Shown here: piece by piece, positions 7,285 through 12,065 of the stretch | How the letters are laid out: every line of letters starts with the position of its first letter | How positions within the stretch are numbered: position 1 is the stretch's first letter | Source of the DNA: CAZONU01 sp965370045 | Lineage (GTDB): Bacteria; Planctomycetota; SZUA-567; JAKLDR01 | Direction of reading: 5' to 3' | Assembly: GCA_965370045.1 (NCBI GenBank) | Contig: CBDUSI010000133.1 | Span: 1 to 12,065, forward strand | Length of the DNA: 12,065 bases | Translations under genes and position numbers: made by a program | The notes under the pieces: model-generated | Seen by the model: the letters and a program-made list of their open reading frames with translations, nothing else | Told to the model about the DNA's origin: nothing | Databases searched by the model: none

Positions 7285-8885
7285 CCCGCGCCGGCCGGCC
7301 GCGCGAAGGCGGCGACCAGCTTCTCGGCGGCTTTCATGCCGTCGACGGCGCTGCTCATGATTCCCGCGGCGTAACCCGAGCCCTCGCCGGCGGGGTAAAG
7401 GTTATCGACTCCCCGCGCGCGGCCGGACTCGTCGCGCAGGATTCTGACCGGCGAGCCCACCCGCGTCTCGGCGGCGTACAGCGTCGCCCGGGGCGAGCCC
7501 AGCGGGGGCATGCTCCGGGCGAAGCGCTCCAGCGCGCGGCCGACGGCCTTCTCGACCTCGGCGGGCAGCAGGCCGGAGATGTCCGCGGCCCGGCGGCGCG
7601 TGCCTTCGGGACCGGCCGGCAGCTCCGTGGGCTTCTTGCCCCCGAGAAAGTCCCGCACCGAGGAGCACGGGAACGAGTAGTCCCCGCCGCCCAGTTCGAA
7701 GACCCGGCGCTCGATCTCCCGTTGCATAGCCACGCCGTCGAGCGGCGCGCTGCCCGCCGGCACGGAGGTCACGATCGCGGCGTTGGCGAAGCCCGAGGCC
7801 CGCGCCCGGCGGCTGGCTCCATTAGTAGAAAGCCCCCCCGGCTCGGTGGCCACCGGAACCACCGCGCCGCCGGGACACACGCAGAAGGTGTGCGCGGCGG
7901 CGGTGTCCCCGCCCGCGGGCGAGCGCAGGAAGAACTCCGCGGCGCCCAGGCGCTGGTGGCCGGCCCACTCCCCGTAGAGCAGCGTGTCAACATCTTCCTG
8001 GGGGCACTCCACGCGCAGGCCGAGCTGGATCGGCCGCGGCTCGAGCTCGACGCCCGCGTCCAGGAGCGCGGCGAAGACGTCCCGGGCGCTGGCCCCGGCG
8101 GCCAGCAGGCAGGCGCCGGTCTCTACGCGTTCGCCGCCGGCCAGGCGCAGCCCGGCCAGCCGGCCGTTCGCGATCTCGAAACCCTCCACGCGCGCCCCGG
8201 TGCGGACCTCGCCGCCGGCCTCGGCGATCTTCCTCCGCAATGCGCGCACCGCGGCCGGCAGGCGGTCGCTGCCCACATGCGGACGGCCCTCGGCCAGGAC
8301 CTCCTCCGGCGCGCCGCACTCCACCAGCAGCTCCAGGAACTCTCTCGCGCGCGCCTCCGAGCGCCGGGTGTGGAGCTTGCCGTCCGAGAAGCAGCCCGCG
8401 CCGCCCGCGCCGAAGCAGTAGTTCGACTCGGGGTCGAGCGTTCCCTGACGATCAAGCTCGGCCACCGCCGCGGCGCGCCCGGTGACGTCCGCTCCCCGCT
8501 CGAGGACCAGCGGGCGGTAGCCAGCTACGGCCAGCCGCCAGGCGGCGACCAGTCCCGCGGGTCCCGCCCCCACAATGACAGCCGGCCCGCGGAGCTCGGC
8601 GCTCCCGGGGCGCGGCTCCCAGGGTTCCGGCGGCTCGTCGAGGGCCACCTGCCGCTTGGCCAGGCGCCGGGCCAGCTTCCCCTCTTCGGAGGGATTCCCC
8701 AGCTCCAGGTAGACAGTGTAGACCAGCTTGGGCTCGCCGCGGCGGCGGACGTCGACCGAACAGCGCACGGGGCCCCAGCCCTTCACCGCGGACTCGGTCA
8801 GCTTGAGCCGGCGGAGCGCGGCGCGCAGCGGAGCGTCCTCGTCGTGGTCGGGCGCCAGGCCCAGGTTCGAGATCAGCAGGGGCAT
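7281..8885 (-). CDS. COG2509-type FAD-dependent dehydrogenase
   Basis: A 534-residue flavoprotein of the family of uncharacterised FAD-dependent dehydrogenases (COG2509-like). An N-terminal domain of about 95 residues contains SVDVRRR and VYTVYLEL (residues ~43-62), a block typical of the family. The dinucleotide-binding motif VIVGAGPAG (103-111) ends its beta-alpha-beta unit with an acidic residue in LVLERG. FGAGGAGCFSDGKLHTR (158-174) is a second family signature, CVCPGGAVV lies mid-protein, and a C-terminal FAD-contacting NLYPAGEGSGYAAGI closes the Rossmann fold. It is probably a cytoplasmic two-electron oxidoreductase; the substrate is unknown. The ATG at 8885 comes one base after the MFS stop, behind a G-rich Shine-Dalgarno (GGGGGGGTGAG), so the two genes should be translated together. 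No residues appear to be missing. Confidence 0.9.
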   Translation of the reverse strand: MPLLISNLGLAPDHDEDAPLRAALRRLKLTESAVKGWGPVRCSVDVRRRGEPKLVYTVYLELGNPSEEGKLARRLAKRQVALDEPPEPWEPRPGSAELRGPAVIVGAGPAGLVAAWRLAVAGYRPLVLERGADVTGRAAAVAELDRQGTLDPESNYCFGAGGAGCFSDGKLHTRRSEARAREFLELLVECGAPEEVLAEGRPHVGSDRLPAAVRALRRKIAEAGGEVRTGARVEGFEIANGRLAGLRLAGGERVETGACLLAAGASARDVFAALLDAGVELEPRPIQLGLRVECPQEDVDTLLYGEWAGHQRLGAAEFFLRSPAGGDTAAAHTFCVCPGGAVVPVATEPGGLSTNGASRRARASGFANAAIVTSVPAGSAPLDGVAMQREIERRVFELGGGDYSFPCSSVRDFLGGKKPTELPAGPEGTRRRAADISGLLPAEVEKAVGRALERFARSMPPLGSPRATLYAAETRVGSPVRILRDESGRARGVDNLYPAGEGSGYAAGIMSSAVDGMKAAEKLVAAFARPAGAG

Positions 8886-8886
8886 C

Positions 8887-10221
8887 TCACCCCCCCGCCG
8901 GCGCCGGCCGGCGCAGGCCGACCCCGAACAGGAACACGCCGAGGTTGACCACCGCCCCGACCGCCGCGGTCAGGAACAGGGGCGCGTAGCCGGCCTTGGC
9001 CAGCAGGAACCCGCCGACCACGGGCATGACCATGACCAGCGGTGAGCGCATGAAGTTGATCAGGCCGATGCCCTGCGCGCGGGCGCCCTCCGGGACCATT
9101 TCGAGGATGCAGTTGTGGTAGGAGGTGGAGCCCGCTCCCCGCGCGGCGCCGGCCAGGAAGAAGACGGCCAGGAACGGCCACTTGACGTTGATCAGCAGGG
9201 CCAGCAGCGAAGCCGCCAGCGAGAGCAGCAGGTAGGCGAAGTAGGTGGCCCGCGGCCCCACCCGGCCGATGGACCAGCCGCCGACCAGCGCGCTGACCAC
9301 CTGGCCGCCGACCAGGACGGCGGTGGCCACCCCCACGTAGAAAGGCTCGGCGCCGAGCACCAGCTGGGCCTTGCGCATGAAGAAGGGCATGGCCATCCCG
9401 CCGCCCAGGCCCACGCCGCCCCAGGTGGAGAGCACCGCGCAGAATATGAAGAAGCGGAACGAGCGATTGGTCCGCCAGGTGGAGATCAGCTCCGAGACGA
9501 AGCCCCGCAGGTCGGCCTTGGGCTGCAGCTCGGGGGGCACCGCCTCGCGGCTGCGGCCCAGGAAGAGCGCGCCGATCGCGGTGAAGGCCCCGCCGGCGGC
9601 GAAGGCCGCGGCGTAGCCGTAGGGAAAGGGCAGAACCCTGAGCAGCCAGGGCAGGATCAGCCCGGCGGCGACCAGGCCGACCAGCGCCCCCAGCCCGTTG
9701 CGCCATCCGTAGAAGCGCCCGCGGGACTCCGGCCGGAATATCTTGCCCACGAAGTCCAGCCACAGCGGCACGGTGTAGCCGCCCAGCAGCGCGAAGCAGA
9801 CGACGGTGATCAACAGCGCCCATATCCACACCCCGGTCGCTTCCCGGCGCTGGGTGTAGGGATAGAGGTAGACCAGCGCGGTCCCCAGCAGCATCCAGAA
9901 GAAGGCCGCAACCAGCCGCCCGGCCATGATGCTGCGGCGCTTGCGAGGCAGGTGGCCCTGCAGGAAGGCCGCGTATATCTGCACGGAGGTCCACACGAAG
10001 GGAAAGAGGCCCATGACCAGCCCGATCACGATGGCCTCGGCGCCCAGGCTGTTGAGGAACCCGGAGAGCACCGTGGCCCCGCTGAACATCACCGTGCCGG
10101 CGATAAACAGGCTGCCCTCGACCACCATCATCCGGAAGTTGTGCCCGTGGTGGCGCTCGACGACGCGCTCGAACTTCTCCTGGCGCAGCCGCTGGCTCTC
10201 GGTGGGATTATTGTCGGGCAT
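8887..10221 (-). CDS. MFS transporter
   Basis: A 444-residue major facilitator superfamily permease of the inner membrane. A charged N-terminus of about 30 residues precedes hydrophobic segments consistent with two six-helix halves. The loop between helices 2 and 3 carries HLPRKRRS, and a later loop reads FRPESRGRFYGWRNG, a conserved-looking PxxxRGR motif seen in one broad group of MFS proteins. The hydrophilic centre (about 230-265) separates the halves. I chose ATG 10221; a TTG directly before it (10224) would add one residue. Neither has a strong Shine-Dalgarno. The kinase stop lies 15 bases upstream, and the FAD enzyme starts one base after this gene's stop. Transported substrate and direction are unknown. 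Confidence 0.9.
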   Translation of the reverse strand: MPDNNPTESQRLRQEKFERVVERHHGHNFRMMVVEGSLFIAGTVMFSGATVLSGFLNSLGAEAIVIGLVMGLFPFVWTSVQIYAAFLQGHLPRKRRSIMAGRLVAAFFWMLLGTALVYLYPYTQRREATGVWIWALLITVVCFALLGGYTVPLWLDFVGKIFRPESRGRFYGWRNGLGALVGLVAAGLILPWLLRVLPFPYGYAAAFAAGGAFTAIGALFLGRSREAVPPELQPKADLRGFVSELISTWRTNRSFRFFIFCAVLSTWGGVGLGGGMAMPFFMRKAQLVLGAEPFYVGVATAVLVGGQVVSALVGGWSIGRVGPRATYFAYLLLSLAASLLALLINVKWPFLAVFFLAGAARGAGSTSYHNCILEMVPEGARAQGIGLINFMRSPLVMVMPVVGGFLLAKAGYAPLFLTAAVGAVVNLGVFLFGVGLRRPAPAGG

Positions 10222-10236
10222 CAAACCGCGGAGAGG

Positions 10237-11904
10237 CTAACCAAGCCCGTGCTCCAGGACCCACTTCTTGATGCGTGCGGCGAGTTCCTCGTCGGGCGGG
10301 GGGCGGAACTCCACGCGGCTCTCCGACAGGCGGGCCAGCCCGTGGTGCACGAAGGGCTTGAGCCCCTCGCGGACCATGACCGTCCCGGTGCCGGAGCGCT
10401 CGGATATCTCCGCCAGGCTGGCCCCCGATCCGATGTTGGTGTAGTAGGTCCTGAGCAGGCGCTTGTGCAGCTCGGTGCGGGTGATGGCCTGCATGATGAA
10501 CTTGGACTCGGAGCGGGCCACCATCTTGCTGATGCGCTCGCGCTCGGCCTCGTTGAGCCTCACGAACTCCAGGCCCACCCCGCGGGGATTCTCCGATACC
10601 CAGCGCACTACCGCCAGGCCCTCGAGCATCTCCGCGTCCTCGGCGGGGCGGAAGGAGAACTCCAGGAGGCTCCCGGCCGGCAGGGGCTCCTCGCAGGCCA
10701 GGAAGAGCCCGCCATGGGAAACGTTTATGACCTTGGCGGCCAGCTTGCGGCGGGCGCCCTCCGGCAGGTTGGCGGGACGGGCGCTGGCCACCATGTCCAC
10801 CGACACGCGTTTGTAGGTGCGGCCCTCGGGACCGAGTATCTCGCGGATGATCGCGGTCTCCTCGGGGTTGAAGGCCCCAGCCCCGGCCCGCGCCGGCTTG
10901 CCGGCCTCGACCTCCGGAGCGACGCGCTCGGCCTGCCGGCGGACGTCGCAGATGATCTCGACCAGCCGGTCGGCCGAGGCCGGCCGGCCGGCGGGTTCTT
11001 TGGACATCAGCTTCAGCACCAGGCCGTTGACCATTTCGGGGATATCGGAAATTTCCTCCCGCGGCGGCCGGGGAGCGACAGTGGCGTGCATGTGGACCAC
11101 GTCCAGGGCGGTGAGGGCCTCGAACGGCGGGTGGCCGACCAGCATGTGGTAGAGCGTGCAGCCCAGGGAGTAGAGGTCCGCTGGCGGGCCGGCGGGCTTG
11201 CCCTGGGCCTGCTCCGGGCTCATGTAGAAGGGGGTGCCCAGGATGGTGCCGTGGTGGGTGATGGCCGGGTCGTCGCCCAGGCGGGCCAGGCCGAAGTCGG
11301 CGACCTTGACCTCCCCCCGGCGGCTCAACATCAAGTTCTCCGGCTTGATGTCCCGGTGGACGATGCCCATCTCGTGAGCGCGGGCCAGCGAGGAGGCCGC
11401 CTGGCGGGTGATCTCCAGGGCGGCGCGCCAGGGCAGCCGCCCGCGCCGCTCCAGGAGCTCGCTGAGCGACTCGCCGTCGATGTACTCCAGGGCGATATAG
11501 TGGTAACCCTCGGCCTCGCCGACGTCGTAGACCTGCACCGCGTTGGGATGGACCAGGCGAGCCACCGCGCGGGCCTCGCGGTTGAAGCGCGCCAGGTACT
11601 CCTTGTTGCCGGCGCGCGCGCCGCTCAGCACCTTGAGGGCCACCGGGCGCCTGAGGACCACCTGCTCGGCGAGGTACACCGTGCCCACCGCGCCCCGGCC
11701 CAGGCGGCTGGCGATGCGGAAACCGCCCAGCGTGCGGTCGACCAAGTCCTCCTCCTCGGTGAGCGACCGGCCCACCGCGGGCATACCCGCGGTCTCCTTG
11801 CCGCGCGGGCGCTTGTCGGAATCGTTCGTCCGGCGCGGCCCCTTGGGGAGCGGCGAGTCGTCCGGCGGCAGGTCGACGGTCAGGTCGCTGTCAAAATCGG
11901 GCAA
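10237..11904 (-). CDS. Serine/threonine protein kinase with PilZ and C-terminal winged-helix-like region
   Basis: A 555-residue cytoplasmic signalling protein with no transmembrane segment. Residues 1-55 are polar and probably disordered. The Hanks-type kinase domain (61 to ~320) looks active: glycine loop GRGAVGTVY (69-77), catalytic Lys91, HRDIKPEN (183-190), DFG (203-205), GTPFYMSPE (223-231). Residues ~360-462 form a PilZ domain with both cyclic-di-GMP-binding motifs: RTYKR (362-366, RxxxR) and NVSHGG (394-399, D/NxSxxG). The remaining ~90 residues (467-555) are helical, with a segment SLAEISERSGTGTVMVREGL that looks like helix-turn-helix and a following strand pair, suggesting a winged helix. 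No PASTA or other sensor domain is present, so the PilZ domain is the likely input. The start is TTG; no ATG occurs before codon 41, and an AGGGG Shine-Dalgarno lies 7 bases upstream. It is the first gene of an apparent operon with the MFS and FAD genes. Kinase and PilZ calls are firm; the winged helix is inference. Confidence 0.94.
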   Translation of the reverse strand: MPDFDSDLTVDLPPDDSPLPKGPRRTNDSDKRPRGKETAGMPAVGRSLTEEEDLVDRTLGGFRIASRLGRGAVGTVYLAEQVVLRRPVALKVLSGARAGNKEYLARFNREARAVARLVHPNAVQVYDVGEAEGYHYIALEYIDGESLSELLERRGRLPWRAALEITRQAASSLARAHEMGIVHRDIKPENLMLSRRGEVKVADFGLARLGDDPAITHHGTILGTPFYMSPEQAQGKPAGPPADLYSLGCTLYHMLVGHPPFEALTALDVVHMHATVAPRPPREEISDIPEMVNGLVLKLMSKEPAGRPASADRLVEIICDVRRQAERVAPEVEAGKPARAGAGAFNPEETAIIREILGPEGRTYKRVSVDMVASARPANLPEGARRKLAAKVINVSHGGLFLACEEPLPAGSLLEFSFRPAEDAEMLEGLAVVRWVSENPRGVGLEFVRLNEAERERISKMVARSESKFIMQAITRTELHKRLLRTYYTNIGSGASLAEISERSGTGTVMVREGLKPFVHHGLARLSESRVEFRPPPDEELAARIKKWVLEHGLG

Positions 11905-11911
11905 GAAGTCC

Positions 11912-11917
11912 CCCCTC
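11912..11917 (-). promoter_or_regulatory. Ribosome binding site deciding the kinase TTG start
   Basis: The minus strand reads GAGGGG, inside a longer GAGGGGGGA run, seven bases before the TTG at 11904-11902. This is the strongest Shine-Dalgarno in the window. It supports initiation at TTG rather than at the internal ATG 40 codons later, which would leave the kinase domain intact but remove the polar N-terminus. Confidence 0.7.
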
Positions 11918-11938
11918 GGCCCTCAAGGCTGAACCACC

Positions 11939-11967
11939 ATTGTAGGGGAAACGCCGGGCTTTCTCAA
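11939..11967 (-). promoter_or_regulatory. Sigma70-like promoter for the kinase-MFS-FAD operon
   Basis: On the minus strand TTGAGA (11962-11967) is followed after exactly 17 bases by TACAAT (11939-11944). Each box matches the consensus at five of six positions. Transcription would start near 11932, leaving a leader of about 28 bases before the TTG start. It is a plausible housekeeping promoter; no operator or activator site is obvious around it. Confidence 0.6.
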
Positions 11968-12065
11968 GCCCCCTCGCGGAAAGGCCGCGCTTAGCAGGCC
12001 GTTGAAAAAGGGAGGCATCGTGATTGGAGTCAGAATGGTTCAGATTCGAGGAGGGGTTCCGAAGT
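11968..12065. other. Right-edge non-coding stretch with possible repeat end or divergent gene start
   Basis: No minus-strand gene covers this stretch. From about 11990 the plus strand reads TTAGCAGGCCGTTGAAAAAG, then a segment of lower GC than the rest. The GTTGAAAAA block resembles motifs found at ends of dispersed elements in various Gram-negative genomes, but I cannot verify copies here. Alternatively a plus-strand gene may begin at GTG 12020 (frame MIGVRMVQIRGGVPK), with GGGAGG four bases upstream, and run off the edge. Only 15 codons are visible, so neither reading is established. Confidence 0.25.

Noticed and set aside
9115..11994. Plus-strand open frame of 959 codons opposite the MFS and kinase genes
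   Set aside because: It is exactly antisense to two well-recognised genes, its translation is rich in Gly, His, Gln and Asp without domain motifs, and long antisense frames are expected where third codon positions are almost all G or C.

Overview
The window comes from a high-GC bacterium. GC is roughly 70-75% in the two stretches of flanking gene I counted by eye. All eight protein genes lie on the minus strand, so transcription runs from right to left. The lineage cannot be fixed from this sequence. A six-domain ribosomal protein S1 directly downstream of cytidylate kinase is a widespread bacterial arrangement. A Hanks-type kinase carrying a PilZ domain, together with a TAXI-type TRAP transporter, suggests a Gram-negative-type, environmental, non-model bacterium (deltaproteobacterial or candidate-phylum-like). 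This placement is inference only.

The genes fall into three apparent transcription units, each preceded by a sigma70-like promoter that I located by eye. Unit 1 (about 11967 to 7281) encodes a serine/threonine protein kinase with a PilZ domain and a C-terminal winged-helix-like region, then an MFS permease, then a COG2509-type FAD-dependent dehydrogenase. The last two are separated by a single base. Its promoter is TTGAGA-17-TACAAT, and the kinase appears to start at TTG behind a strong Shine-Dalgarno sequence. Unit 2 (about 7284 to 3556) encodes a TAXI-family solute-binding protein, its fused 4TM/12TM TRAP permease, and a small SMI1/KNR4 (SUKH) immunity-type protein. The -35 box of its promoter (TTGACG-17-TATAAA) overlaps the stop codon of the FAD enzyme gene. 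Unit 3 (3526 to the left edge) encodes a cytidylate kinase fused to a PlsC-type acyltransferase, then rpsA. The two genes overlap by 14 bases, and rpsA runs off the window still open.

Unit 3 is housekeeping: nucleotide supply, phospholipid synthesis and translation. Unit 2 imports a small, probably carboxylated, substrate using an ion gradient. The SUKH gene at its end has clearly lower GC than its neighbours and looks acquired. Unit 1 joins a kinase with an apparently intact cyclic-di-GMP-binding motif set to a transporter and a flavoenzyme of unknown substrate.

I saw no CRISPR array, tRNA, rRNA or intact insertion sequence. The most notable points are the kinase-PilZ-winged-helix architecture, the CMK-PlsC fusion overlapping rpsA, a perfect 12-bp tandem repeat encoding VEEK units in the S1 tail, and the orphan SUKH gene. 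I did not find a clearly new multi-gene system.
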